13,623 bases of DNA from Bacillota bacterium (lineage in GTDB: Bacteria > Bacillota > Clostridia > Lachnospirales > Lachnospiraceae). The notes beneath the pieces are model-generated. The model did no database searches. It was given only the letters and a program-made list of their open reading frames with translations, and was not told where the DNA came from. A program made the translations under genes and the position numbers. Below are positions 1 to 7,979 of the stretch, in pieces. The stretch is taken from assembly GCA_023413555.1 (NCBI GenBank), contig JAEZPG010000117.1:1-13623 (forward strand), read 5' to 3'. The first letter of the stretch is position 1. Each line of letters begins with the position of its first letter.

Positions 1-1304
1 TATGTACTACTAGCGTTTATTACCTTTTCCCCATCCTTTACAGTATAATATACAGTAATATCCGCTTTACCTGGCTTTACACCTTTTACAGAGAAAGAAC
101 ATCCACTCATTATACCATTCTTGACTACAGATACTATGGTAGGGTCACTACTTACAACATTAGTAACAATAGCGTCTGCTCTGACTCCTCTTACTAGAAT
201 AGATTCAAGATTCCTACTCTGTATCTGGTTCACTAGTATAGAGTTACTAGACAGAAAATCATCATTTTGGACAAGAGGAACCACGCTAAAATTATACCTC
301 TTAGAAACTGCAATCGGTGTCGTACTACTGCCCTCATAGGCTTCTATATAACCTGTTACCGTACCATTCTTTTTAGCAGATAATGTAACATTATTTCCCA
401 CTATCTTGACATCCATATTCTCTGCAGCTGAGGAACTATCTGCCTTCCAGATAAAATTAACATTATCTGTTAATTCTTTGGTTTTAGCCACACCATCCTC
501 TATGTATTTTTTTTCTAATTTCAAGGTTTTATATATCGTATCTCCTATACACCATATGCTAGGTAACTCTTCACATACAATACTATATTCTTCATAAACT
601 TGAGGCATATCAATATTGGTAACTTTAAAACCATACTCTGTTACAGAACCATCTGAACACAATCTAATCTTTATGGTATCGCCCCACACTGTAATCGTTT
701 TTCCTGATAATTGATCCGATGTATAGGTACCTATACATACATTATTCTTGTCATATAGATAGATATGGTCTGAATAATACTCTATCTCAGTTTGACTATC
801 AAAGGTTATAATCAATGCAGGTTTCCCTTCATCCTGATAAACCCACAAATGATCTTCATTATCTTTATATGGGTGAGTAGATTGTAAGTCATCTATACTG
901 GTTGCTTCTGTAATATTGTTAAGATTATATCCATCCAGGCTAGGGGCATCGGATACACTGCTTTGGGATATGGAACGAACCCCATTCGTTATATCCTTGC
1001 TAGGGTTACCCTCAGTTATCTTCTTTACTTGATCTTGTTTGAATTCAGCTTGTTGATTCACTTCTGTTTTTTTTGTAGGTAAGTACTGCTCCTTTTCAGA
1101 AGTCAATCTAACCAGATGATTATCCGTATTGTAGTTTGGTTGAGACAAAGTATTCTCACTTAGTTCCCCGACAGTCTGTTGGGTCTCTAAAGTGGTTTTC
1201 TGTTGCATGCTTGAGTGCTTATTCGTATATACTATTGTTGACAGTAAAAGCAACGCAAGACAAGCTATTGGTATCATTTTCACAAATAACTTATGGTTTT
1301 TCAT
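1..1304 (-). CDS. Secreted CUB-like and Ig-like (Big2-type) repeat protein, 3' end missing
   Basis: The reading frame stays open from an ATG at 1304 to the left edge, giving at least 434 residues; the C-terminus lies outside the window. An AAAGGAGGAG ribosome site sits directly upstream of the ATG. Residues 1-25 are a basic stretch plus a hydrophobic run (ending CLALLLLSTIVY), a signal peptide or N-terminal anchor. Residues 26-137 are a polar, Ser/Thr/Gln-rich linker. Residues about 138-231 look like a bacterial CUB-type domain: an HPY..N motif, then aromatic and Gly positions, a DHIYLYD stretch, GKTI.V.GD and a final YGFKV. Residues 240-434 look like two Ig-like domains; the second has the G-x-PG-x-A-x-ITV signature of Big2-like folds. 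The protein probably sits on or outside the cell envelope. Ligand and function are unknown. It has its own promoter and is separated from the polysaccharide operon by a terminator. Confidence 0.8.
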   Translation of the reverse strand, partial: MKNHKLFVKMIPIACLALLLLSTIVYTNKHSSMQQKTTLETQQTVGELSENTLSQPNYNTDNHLVRLTSEKEQYLPTKKTEVNQQAEFKQDQVKKITEGNPSKDITNGVRSISQSSVSDAPSLDGYNLNNITEATSIDDLQSTHPYKDNEDHLWVYQDEGKPALIITFDSQTEIEYYSDHIYLYDKNNVCIGTYTSDQLSGKTITVWGDTIKIRLCSDGSVTEYGFKVTNIDMPQVYEEYSIVCEELPSIWCIGDTIYKTLKLEKKYIEDGVAKTKELTDNVNFIWKADSSSAAENMDVKIVGNNVTLSAKKNGTVTGYIEAYEGSSTTPIAVSKRYNFSVVPLVQNDDFLSSNSILVNQIQSRNLESILVRGVRADAIVTNVVSSDPTIVSVVKNGIMSGCSFSVKGVKPGKADITVYYTVKDGEKVINASST

Positions 1305-1365
1305 AAACTCCTCCTTTATTACATGTTTAGTTATAATTAGTTATTATTTATCTATCTTAATCATT

Positions 1366-1394
1366 ATTATCTATTTAATTACTATTTATGTCAA
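1366..1394 (-). promoter_or_regulatory. Sigma-A type promoter for the CUB/Ig-like gene
   Basis: On the minus strand there is a perfect -35 TTGACA (plus coordinates 1389-1394), a 17-nt spacer and a -10 GATAAT (1366-1371), a 5 of 6 match. It would start transcription near 1359 and leave a leader of about 55 nt before the ATG at 1304. The box between this gene and the operon terminator at 1443-1498 supports independent transcription. Confidence 0.75.
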
Positions 1395-1442
1395 TACGTA
1401 ATTAGTCCTACCCAATCTCTTAATATCAAACTATAAGAGTCA

Positions 1443-1498
1443 AAAAACCCTGGCACTTTGAACTCACCTCACATGAGCCTCAAACCACCAGGGTTTTT
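1443..1498 (-). terminator. Rho-independent terminator ending the polysaccharide/phosphonate operon
   Basis: The arms 1443-1453 and 1488-1498 pair perfectly over 11 bp (A5-CCCTGG with CCAGGG-T5). The long apex holds two further nested helices, 57-61 with 80-84 and 63-66 with 74-77 of the 1400s. Read on the minus strand it begins three bases after the ABC ATPase stop codon and ends in a U run. The A/T ends are symmetrical, so it could also stop plus-strand transcripts, but no plus-strand gene lies upstream. Confidence 0.85.
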
Positions 1499-1500
1499 AT

Positions 1501-2241
1501 TTACTGAAGTTTACGTTTATAGATTTGTGCAACCTCTTCAATGGAACCTTTCGCAATAATCTTACCATGCTCTAAAATAATTGCCTTATTGCATAATCTT
1601 TGCACCTGCTCCAAGGAGTGACTTACAAATAATACCGTTACTCCTTTATCAAACATAGACATGATTCTTGCCTCAGATTTCTTTCTGAACTTAGCATCAC
1701 CTACAGATAATACTTCATCCAGAATCAGAATCTCCGGCTCAACAATTGTGGCGATTGCAAAACCAAGTCTGGCTTTCATACCAGAACTATAATTCTTTAG
1801 TGGTACATCTATAAAATTAACCAATTCTGAGAATTCTACAATCTCATCATACTTACTCTTAATAAATTCCTTGGAGTAACCTAACATTGCTCCATATAGA
1901 TATATGTTCTCTGCTCCAGTGTATTCAGGATCAAATCCAGCCCCTAATTCAAGAAGAGGAACAATTCTACCCTTTGACTTCACTTTACCTTTGGTAGGCT
2001 TTAATACTCCTGCAATCGTCTTAAGAAGAGTACTCTTACCTGCACCATTAAATCCCAATATACCAAGACGGTCTCCCTCTTCTAACTCAAAAGATACATC
2101 ATCCAAAGCCATAAACTCGTGAAAATGCAGTTCTCTTTTTAAAATCTTTATAATAAAGTCCTTAAGACTATCTACTTTCTCTTTTGACAGATTGAACAGC
2201 ATACTAATATGTTCAACTTTTAACACTATTTTTTTAGCCAT
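1501..2241 (-). CDS. ABC transporter ATPase for polysaccharide/teichoic acid export (TagH/Wzt-like)
   Basis: ATP-binding subunit of a two-component ABC exporter that drives undecaprenyl-linked polymer across the membrane with the permease encoded just upstream. The nucleotide-binding domain is complete: numbered from the ATG, Walker A GFNGAGKST is at about 63-71, signature YSSGMKARLGFA at 151-162, Walker B EILILDE at 170-176 and the switch His in SHS at 207-208. The distance from Walker A to signature and the E.GAGFDPE.TG.EN segment are typical of the TagH/Wzt/RfbE branch. At 246 residues it has only the NBD and lacks the C-terminal extension of B. subtilis TagH or the carbohydrate-binding domain of some Wzt proteins. 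The ATG at 2241 was chosen because GGAGG lies 5 nt before it; a GTG at 2253 overlapping the permease stop would add four residues but has no ribosome site. Exact substrate is inferred from context. Confidence 0.9.
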   Translation of the reverse strand: MAKKIVLKVEHISMLFNLSKEKVDSLKDFIIKILKRELHFHEFMALDDVSFELEEGDRLGILGFNGAGKSTLLKTIAGVLKPTKGKVKSKGRIVPLLELGAGFDPEYTGAENIYLYGAMLGYSKEFIKSKYDEIVEFSELVNFIDVPLKNYSSGMKARLGFAIATIVEPEILILDEVLSVGDAKFRKKSEARIMSMFDKGVTVLFVSHSLEQVQRLCNKAIILEHGKIIAKGSIEEVAQIYKRKLQ

Positions 2242-2252
2242 CACAACCTCCA

Positions 2253-3047
2253 CTAAATGTGCAAAATAAACTTATCTTGATTCTTTCTGAATACAATCAG
2301 GCCAACAATTAAGGCCACTATACTGAAACCTGCACTGTAAGCAAGATATTTTGTGCTCATAGGTATCTGGTCTCTTCCGTAAAATATGATATAACGACAA
2401 TTTGCTATAACATTATACAATGGGTTTAATTGTAATAACTTTTTGATACTAGGTCCAAGAGTGTCAACATGATAGAAAATTGCACTGCAATACATAATCA
2501 GCATCAACATAACATCCCACAAATACTCTAAGTCCCTAAAATATACGGAGAACGTTGCCAGAAACAGTCCCACTCCAAGAGCCATGACAAGCAAAATGAA
2601 AAGTGGTAAAATGATAAGAAAAACTTGACTAGTAAATTCAACACGTTTAATAATACAAGCTATAACCAGAACAATTAGAGATAGCGCAAAGGTAACAAAG
2701 TTAGATAAGATAGCGGATAGTGGATAGATATACTTTGGAACATATACCTTCTTAATCATACCAGAATATCTTCTTATGGAACGCATAGCTGTCTTAGTGG
2801 CACCAGAGAAGAAAGCATAAATCAAACGACCGATGAGAATATAGATAACAAACAATTTATCTCCACGGCCTAACATAGGTCCCATCACGTAGCTTAATAC
2901 TAAAGTTGTTAAAATAGGTTCCAGTAATGTCCATAAAAGACCTAAATAAGAACTTCTATATTTTAACTTAATATCCTTTTTTACTAATTCAAACAACAGA
3001 TATCTATACTTTTTAAAGTTTTTATAACTATTTATAATATAATTCAT
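2253..3047 (-). CDS. ABC-2 type polysaccharide/teichoic acid export permease (TagG/Wzm-like)
   Basis: Membrane subunit partnering the ATPase encoded 11 nt downstream. The start chosen gives 264 residues, the usual family length. The N-terminus has the family hallmark at residues 21-44 (LVKKDIKLKYRSSYLG followed by LLWTLLEP), an amphipathic segment entering the first membrane helix. Five or six hydrophobic helices follow (about 41-60, 66-83, 109-132, 142-168, 176-194, 232-253). Between them are the conserved VYFRDLEYLWDV (168-179) and NPLYNVIANCR (208-218) motifs. The frame is open upstream to 3161, but the extra 38 residues do not resemble the family; the ATG at 3047 is preceded by GGAAAGG 9 nt away. 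The 147-nt gap to the LicD gene is unusually large for this operon and shows no gene. Exports the polymer decorated or built by the neighbouring enzymes (inference). Confidence 0.9.
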   Translation of the reverse strand: MNYIINSYKNFKKYRYLLFELVKKDIKLKYRSSYLGLLWTLLEPILTTLVLSYVMGPMLGRGDKLFVIYILIGRLIYAFFSGATKTAMRSIRRYSGMIKKVYVPKYIYPLSAILSNFVTFALSLIVLVIACIIKRVEFTSQVFLIILPLFILLVMALGVGLFLATFSVYFRDLEYLWDVMLMLIMYCSAIFYHVDTLGPSIKKLLQLNPLYNVIANCRYIIFYGRDQIPMSTKYLAYSAGFSIVALIVGLIVFRKNQDKFILHI

Positions 3048-3194
3048 TGTTTCATACCTTTCCACAAATAGCATATCAACTATTCTTACCTTGTCCCTCA
3101 CCACGAAAAACCCTGGTTTTATCACAAATTGCATTATAACATTCGCGTATATATTAGTCAACGTCTTTCCATGGTGTAAAATCTATATTAGAGT

Positions 3195-4019
3195 CTATTT
3201 ATACCATACATGAAAGCTATGGTGGGGCACTTGCTGTTCCTCTGGTGGTAACTTCATATAATCTCCATACAGGTTTATTAAATACTGTTTATAATCTTGG
3301 GGAGCAGCATATTGTTTCCCTTCGAAAGTAAGCATAACCGGGATGCCATACTGCTTCTTCTTAAGTAACTCCTTACTATTATAATAACCAATGGATAGAG
3401 CAACCATATCTGATGTTTCATAGGGATACCTAGATACTATCTCATTTATTCTCTTATAGTATGTTCTACTTCCTACCAATTTACAGGGAAGCATCACTAA
3501 GGTCTTAATGATGGCTTTTACTGGATTAGTAGCCTTAAATGGAGCAGCAACACTGTATATAAACTTCTGACGCAGTGCTTTTATGTCCTTGAAATGCTGC
3601 TGACGGACACTCTTATCCTCAGGGACACCATCCACTGGGAATACATCTATTCCCATAGAGGATTCATATTTCCTTCCATAGTATTTATCCTGATACCCAG
3701 TCCGAATGTCTACCACCCTATAGTAAAGACGGCAATGATTCGTATTCTTTTCAAAAGACAGAATTCTATGATTGGGCGACAATACTCCTCCACTTAGTTT
3801 CAAAAGTTTCTCATAATCGGGTCTTGGTATAACAATATCAACATCATCATCCCATGGTATAAATCCCTGGTGCCTTACAGCACCCAGTAATGTACCACCG
3901 GTCAAATAATAGGTAAGTTCATGGGCATGACAATAGTCTACAAGTGCATCTAAAGCTCCTAATTGAATCTTCCTTAATTCATCTATATGGGTGATGTACT
4001 GCCTATCTTTTTCCTTCAT
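3195..4019 (-). CDS. LicD-family phosphotransferase
   Basis: LicD proteins transfer a phosphoryl headgroup, classically phosphocholine from CDP-choline, to surface glycans or teichoic acids. The hallmark is present: GGTLLGAVRHQGFIPWDDDVDI at residues about 41-62, with the metal-binding DDDVD at 57-61. The second conserved block IDVFPVDG is at 124-131, and the usual terminal segment (LYGDYMKLPPEEQ followed by HH) is present, so the protein looks intact at 274 residues. The ATG at 4019 was chosen because AAGGA lies about 8 nt upstream; the alternative ATG at 4028 has that site directly abutting it. The gene overlaps the end of the TagF-like gene by 17 nt, indicating translational coupling. With a nucleotidyltransferase and phosphonate genes in the same array, the most likely donor is a CMP-activated phosphonate instead of CDP-choline; this is inference. 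Confidence 0.88.
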   Translation of the reverse strand: MKEKDRQYITHIDELRKIQLGALDALVDYCHAHELTYYLTGGTLLGAVRHQGFIPWDDDVDIVIPRPDYEKLLKLSGGVLSPNHRILSFEKNTNHCRLYYRVVDIRTGYQDKYYGRKYESSMGIDVFPVDGVPEDKSVRQQHFKDIKALRQKFIYSVAAPFKATNPVKAIIKTLVMLPCKLVGSRTYYKRINEIVSRYPYETSDMVALSIGYYNSKELLKKKQYGIPVMLTFEGKQYAAPQDYKQYLINLYGDYMKLPPEEQQVPHHSFHVWYK

Positions 4020-5205
4020 CCCTATCATCCTTCTTTATTCCTACAAAATCAAGAATTCTCTTGCAGTTACCTCCATCTGTATAATAATTAGCTAGTTTTT
4101 TGATATGGTCCCGTTCCTTCTTATAGTAATCTTTGCCATTTAAACAGTTATTTATAAATAAGTAGAAACTATCTATGGAAGTTATTTTCTCTCCAGGCAT
4201 ATAATCCAGTGGATTCTCAAAAACAAATCCTCGGTTAGAAGCATAAAAATTTATGTCCTCTATCGTAAAACCAATAGGTCGGTCCAGTAGCAAATAGTCG
4301 AAGAATACGGAAGAGTAATCTGTAATTAGCACATCCATCTGCTTTAAAAGGGAATAGAACTTAATATTGGAGGCATCTATAGTATTATTAAACAGATACC
4401 TAATATTACTCATATCTTCAAATATAAAGCCATTTCTTTTCTGTGCCGGATGGATCTTAATATACATTAGAGAATTCTCTCTAGCCAAGTGCCCATTCAA
4501 CTGTTCTAATTCGTTCCTTTTCAAAAAAATGGGCAGCCCTGTTTCCCCCACAAACCTACTGTCTGTGTCTTTGTACACCTCATTATAAGAGATACGATAA
4601 GTAGGTGCCCACATAAAGATCTTATGATAAGCACTTTTATCCACATTCAGTTTCGCCAGCTCATCTCGATTGTCAAACAGATAATCATTTCTTGGGTGAC
4701 CACTAATAATTACACGGTCCATTTCACAACCAAAGGCTTCCGCAAAAACAGGGCGAAATGTCTCGCTTGTAGCAGTAATATAGGTAAAATAGTCATACTT
4801 ATAATTCGGATCTAACATCTTATTAATATTTTTAAAGGTAGTAGCATGCCAAAAGTCCACCCATATCTGTCTTCGACTTGGACGGATAGCCAGCATCTCG
4901 TTATGGTAAAATAGATACTTGGTATTCATAATCTGAAATAGGCTGGATTTCACCTTTATAAAGGAGATATTCTTTTGTTTCAGATACTTATAATCCTGTG
5001 GGTTATTCACAGCACATATGATTTTGTACTTGTCCTGATAATTCTCTTCCACTAGATACTGAAACAACGCTTCACTATTATCATAAAGATTTGTTGTAGA
5101 GAAAAATACTATTTTATTCTTTTTTTTCGGCCAAAGTTTATTTATTCCACTGGCTACTGCGCAGCAACTAAAATAAATAAAACGTTTCATTTTACCTTGA
5201 ATCAT
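4003..5205 (-). CDS. CDP-glycerol/CDP-polyol glycerophosphotransferase family protein (TagB/TagF-like)
   Basis: GT-B fold enzyme that transfers glycerol-phosphate or a related polyol-phosphate from a CDP donor onto a lipid-linked teichoic-acid-type chain at the inner membrane face. The 400-residue protein has the family motifs in order: WHAT at 119-122, GHPRND at 169-174, APTYR at 200-204, KIHP at 250-253, ITDYSSVFFD at about 294-303, RPIGF at 309-313 and a terminal DGGNCKRI at 377-384. Its length matches the single-domain TagB-like class rather than long TagF polymerases. The start at 5205 has GGAG 8-10 nt upstream. It heads the second half of the minus-strand operon after a 296-nt spacer, and its last codons overlap the LicD gene. 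Whether it acts as a primase, polymerase or transferase of another phosphopolyol cannot be read from sequence. It is a paralogue of the N-terminal half of the 859-residue protein at 10677-13256. Confidence 0.88.
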   Translation of the reverse strand: MIQGKMKRFIYFSCCAVASGINKLWPKKKNKIVFFSTTNLYDNSEALFQYLVEENYQDKYKIICAVNNPQDYKYLKQKNISFIKVKSSLFQIMNTKYLFYHNEMLAIRPSRRQIWVDFWHATTFKNINKMLDPNYKYDYFTYITATSETFRPVFAEAFGCEMDRVIISGHPRNDYLFDNRDELAKLNVDKSAYHKIFMWAPTYRISYNEVYKDTDSRFVGETGLPIFLKRNELEQLNGHLARENSLMYIKIHPAQKRNGFIFEDMSNIRYLFNNTIDASNIKFYSLLKQMDVLITDYSSVFFDYLLLDRPIGFTIEDINFYASNRGFVFENPLDYMPGEKITSIDSFYLFINNCLNGKDYYKKERDHIKKLANYYTDGGNCKRILDFVGIKKDDRDEGKR

Positions 5206-5501
5206 ACATAATCTCCTCTACAATGCCAACTTCTACGTTAGTCTATCGTAAAAAAAGACGGTCCGTCTTACTATGTAAAGACAGATACCGTCACATCCCT
5301 TATACTAAAGTTATGCTACAGAATCGCCTTGTTTCATATAAAATTAGTGCTTGGCAATTCGCTTTTCTTTGGTCACAGAGTCATATAATTTCCATACATC
5401 TTTTCAAATAACACTTCCGCCTTCGCAACGACCCACTTAACATTCTTGAGAGGTCTAAAAGACACAACGCATAGCCTTCCCCATTTGCATTAATTCACTT
5501 T
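5206..5501 (-). other. 296-nt spacer inside the operon, no intact gene; short relic-like open stretch
   Basis: This is by far the longest gap in the leftward operon, splitting the phosphonate genes from the polymer/export genes. It holds a terminator-like hairpin (5250-5269). On the minus strand, 5489-5373 is an open stretch of 38 codons ending in TGA with a protein-like C-terminal segment (KWVVAKAEVLFEK near its end). It has no ATG start until near the end and no ribosome site, so it resembles a gene relic, but I do not recognise the family. No convincing new promoter for the TagF-like gene was found; the best candidate on the minus strand is a poor match. Confidence 0.4.
5250..5269 (-). terminator. 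Short hairpin with U-tract, possible terminator or attenuator
   Basis: AAGACGGTCCGTCTT at 5255-5269 is a 15-nt palindrome about one central base; as RNA it folds as a 6-bp stem with a 3-nt loop. On the minus strand it is followed directly by at least five T residues (5254-5250). It sits about 45 nt before the TagF-like start codon, downstream of the phosphonate genes. It could end or attenuate transcription between the two halves. The stem is short, so efficiency is uncertain. Confidence 0.45.
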
Positions 5502-6629
5502 TTAATCAGATGGTTGTTTGAAAATCTGAACATATAAATCTCGTATTACATCCTCTGATAATTCTATCGGAAAATTACGTAAACGAATTGGATTCACAGA
5601 AGTAACCAGCTTATTCAGCTGTTCCTCACTTTCTAAGGTAGGAATGTCCATCTCTAAATATGAAGTAATTTCTTTAAATACCTGGTAGGACGTCTCTTCT
5701 TCCTTGTTAATTTGAAGAATGTCATCAAGTTGCCCCAATACAACCTCCAAATAATCCTTTCCTCTATGATCAATACATTTATCTAAATGATTACTCATGT
5801 ACTCCCAGACGTAAGGCAAGCATAGTGCAACTGCATGTCCATGTGAGGTACCAAATAGAGATGTAATCTTATAGCTCATTGCATGGGCAGCTGTAGTCTG
5901 AGTGATATTAATTGCGCGTCCAGCCAGGTTAGAGGCTATACTCATCTGTTCCAGCTCATACTTTCCACTTTCAAGATATCCCTTTACATTAGATAAAATC
6001 ATGGTGATAGCTTGTCTGGAGAATTCTTTACTTTCCTCATTAGAATTAACAGACCAAAAAGACTCGATAGCCTGACATAGTGCGTCAAGCATAGTAGACT
6101 TTTTCTGGTATAACGAAAGAGTCTCTAACAATTTTGGCTCTAGGATTGCATAATCTGGAATTATGCTTTCATGGGCTATGGATTGCTTTTCTCCTTCATA
6201 GTAACAAACAGCAAAATGGGTGGATTCGCTTCCTGTACCAGCAGTGGAAGGAATAGCCAGATGTTTTATATAGCTCTCCTTATACTCCTGCTTTAAATAA
6301 ACTTCAGAATCATCCATTTTAACAAATAATTTAATACATTTAGCAACGTCAATAGCGCTGCCCCCACCTACGGAAACAATAAAGTCGCACTCCTCGCTTC
6401 TGCATAAATCAATGCCCTTTTTTACGTCGTCATATAAAGGATTTGGTGTAAATTCACTAAATTGAACATAATCAATACCAATGGCAGGAATATAGTCTTT
6501 CAAAAACATGAATTGAAATGAACTATCACAAACAAGAAGGAATTTCTTTACACCATTCTCAACTAAAATGTCTTTTATACTCAGATAGCTGTCATAGCCC
6601 TGGATAATTTCCTGTGTGTTATATTTCAT
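5502..6629 (-). CDS. Iron-containing alcohol dehydrogenase family, probable phosphonoacetaldehyde reductase
   Basis: Group III (iron-type) alcohol dehydrogenase of 375 residues. In this context the expected reaction is NAD(P)H-dependent reduction of phosphonoacetaldehyde to 2-hydroxyethylphosphonate, the step done by PhpC-type enzymes. The dinucleotide-binding GGGS is at 88-91 with following AIDVAK, the IPSTAGTGSE loop is at 126-135, and the metal-site region includes D182, H249 and H263 (GTSHGHA). The position four residues after D182, His in FucO-like enzymes, is Gln186 here (DALCQAIES). The ATG at 6629 has AGGAAAGG about 10-15 nt upstream, and the gene follows the PEP mutase by 34 nt. No aminotransferase or phosphonatase is adjacent, which supports reduction as the fate of phosphonoacetaldehyde. 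The substrate assignment rests on neighbours; the fold assignment is firm. Confidence 0.85.
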   Translation of the reverse strand: MKYNTQEIIQGYDSYLSIKDILVENGVKKFLLVCDSSFQFMFLKDYIPAIGIDYVQFSEFTPNPLYDDVKKGIDLCRSEECDFIVSVGGGSAIDVAKCIKLFVKMDDSEVYLKQEYKESYIKHLAIPSTAGTGSESTHFAVCYYEGEKQSIAHESIIPDYAILEPKLLETLSLYQKKSTMLDALCQAIESFWSVNSNEESKEFSRQAITMILSNVKGYLESGKYELEQMSIASNLAGRAINITQTTAAHAMSYKITSLFGTSHGHAVALCLPYVWEYMSNHLDKCIDHRGKDYLEVVLGQLDDILQINKEEETSYQVFKEITSYLEMDIPTLESEEQLNKLVTSVNPIRLRNFPIELSEDVIRDLYVQIFKQPSD

Positions 6630-6663
6630 AATGCAAATCCTTTCCTATTAATATAATATCTTA

Positions 6664-7962
6664 TTATTTTGCTTCTGGTATAAGTGTTAAAATCTCATTA
6701 ATAGGCATGCACATCTCATCAGCTTCCTTGCAACGTGAATTCTTAAGAATGCTCTTTGCAGTTTCAACCATTGGAGGGAATGAGCTTCTAATTAACTGGT
6801 TTGCATAGATAACAATGTTAACTCCATGTTCAGCAAATTCTTTTTCTGTAACCATATTGAATGTTGTAGGCACAACAACAATTGGAGTCTCCTTATCTTC
6901 CGATCTGAAGATATCGCAGAATTCAAAGATTTCATCCGGAGATTTCTTTCTGGAATGAATCATGATACCATCAGCACCAGTATTTACATAAGCTCTTGCA
7001 CGTGTAATTGCATCATCCATACCTTGTTCAAGAATTAAGCTTTCGATTCTAGCAATAATCATAAAATCAGTTGTAGTTAAGGCAACTTTACCTGCTTTAA
7101 TCTTTTCACACATGGTTTCAATGCTACACTGTGTCTGTTTTACTTCAGTTCCAAATAAGGAGTTCTTTTTAAGGCCTTCCTTATCTTCGATAATAACTGC
7201 GGAAACACCCATTCTTTCAAGCGTTTTTACAAAAAATTCAAAATGTTCCGTTAATCCGCCTGTATCACCATCAAGGATGATTGGTTTAGTAGTAACCTCC
7301 ATGATTTCATCAATGGTGTTTAATCTGGAGGTATTATCAACTAATTCGATATCTGGTTTACCTTTTGCAGTAGAATCACATAAGCTGGATACCCACATAG
7401 CATCGAACTGAACAATCTCGCCATCTTTTTCAACTTTTGTATCCTCTACAATAAGACCTGTTAAACCGTCATGTGCTTCACAAACAGTAACTGGTTTCTT
7501 AAGCGCTAATAATTCTTTTAATCTAGCTCTTCTCTTTTCTGGCATAGAAAGAATTCTTCTAGCATCATTCTCTAGTAATTTAGTGGTATCGTCTATAGTG
7601 TATGGAAATTCTACTAATTCTCCACCATATGTATTAAGTACTTCAATCACTTTCTCTCGGATAGGAGCCTGTGCCCCGGTTAACCAGTCATCACCATGTA
7701 CAACAATGTCTGGTTTATATTTCAACAAATTTTCTTCATAGTCAATGCTGTTCTGTGTAATAACATTCGCTACCCCACGAATACTCTTAACAATTTCACA
7801 ACGTTCTTCAAATTTTACTAACGGATATCTTTTATATCTTGCTACCGCTTCATCAGTTAAAACAGCCACTGTTAACTCACCAAGCCCCGCAGCTTTATTA
7901 ATAATTTTGATATGTCCATTATGGATTATATCAGTACTCATTGATAGATATACTTTCTTCAT
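6664..7962 (-). CDS. aepX: Phosphoenolpyruvate mutase with N-terminal cytidylyltransferase-like domain (Fom1-like architecture)
   Basis: PEP mutase rearranges phosphoenolpyruvate to phosphonopyruvate, forming the C-P bond and committing carbon to phosphonates in the cytoplasm. The C-terminal isocitrate lyase-superfamily domain (about 155-432) carries DGDTGG at 231-236, the signature EDKEGLKKNS at 259-268 and R305. Residues 1-135 form a TagD/GCT-like nucleotidyltransferase domain: HNGH at 14-17, KRYP at about 44-47, VVHGDDW at 87-93. The expected C-terminal ISTS-type nucleotide motif is not visible; the equivalent region after FPYT reads IDDTTK. The same two-domain layout occurs in Fom1 of fosfomycin pathways, where the N domain cytidylylates 2-hydroxyethylphosphonate. 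The ATG at 7962 was chosen because GGAGG lies 5 nt upstream; a TTG at 7974 would add four residues. It is 17 nt downstream of the nucleotidyltransferase gene. Mutase assignment is strong; activity of the N domain is uncertain. Confidence 0.93.
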   Translation of the reverse strand: MKKVYLSMSTDIIHNGHIKIINKAAGLGELTVAVLTDEAVARYKRYPLVKFEERCEIVKSIRGVANVITQNSIDYEENLLKYKPDIVVHGDDWLTGAQAPIREKVIEVLNTYGGELVEFPYTIDDTTKLLENDARRILSMPEKRRARLKELLALKKPVTVCEAHDGLTGLIVEDTKVEKDGEIVQFDAMWVSSLCDSTAKGKPDIELVDNTSRLNTIDEIMEVTTKPIILDGDTGGLTEHFEFFVKTLERMGVSAVIIEDKEGLKKNSLFGTEVKQTQCSIETMCEKIKAGKVALTTTDFMIIARIESLILEQGMDDAITRARAYVNTGADGIMIHSRKKSPDEIFEFCDIFRSEDKETPIVVVPTTFNMVTEKEFAEHGVNIVIYANQLIRSSFPPMVETAKSILKNSRCKEADEMCMPINEILTLIPEAK

Positions 7963-7979
7963 ATCCCCCTCCAATTACA

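Noticed and set aside
1192..1401. 69-codon plus-strand open frame with a hydrophobic C-terminus
   Set aside because: It overlaps the start, signal sequence and promoter of the minus-strand CUB/Ig-like gene; hydrophobicity comes from AT-rich non-coding DNA.
3105..3116. Copy of the A5-CCCTGG arm found in the operon terminator, upstream of the permease
   Set aside because: Only about 11 nt match and no pairing arm forms a stable stem with a usable loop, so it is not called a terminator.
3048..3161. 38-residue N-terminal extension of the ABC permease frame
   Set aside because: The permease family begins at the ATG at 3047, which has a suitable ribosome site; the extension has no similarity to the family.
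7112..7411. 99-codon plus-strand open frame opposite PEP mutase
   Set aside because: Fully antisense to the conserved mutase core, with no ribosome site or recognisable domain.
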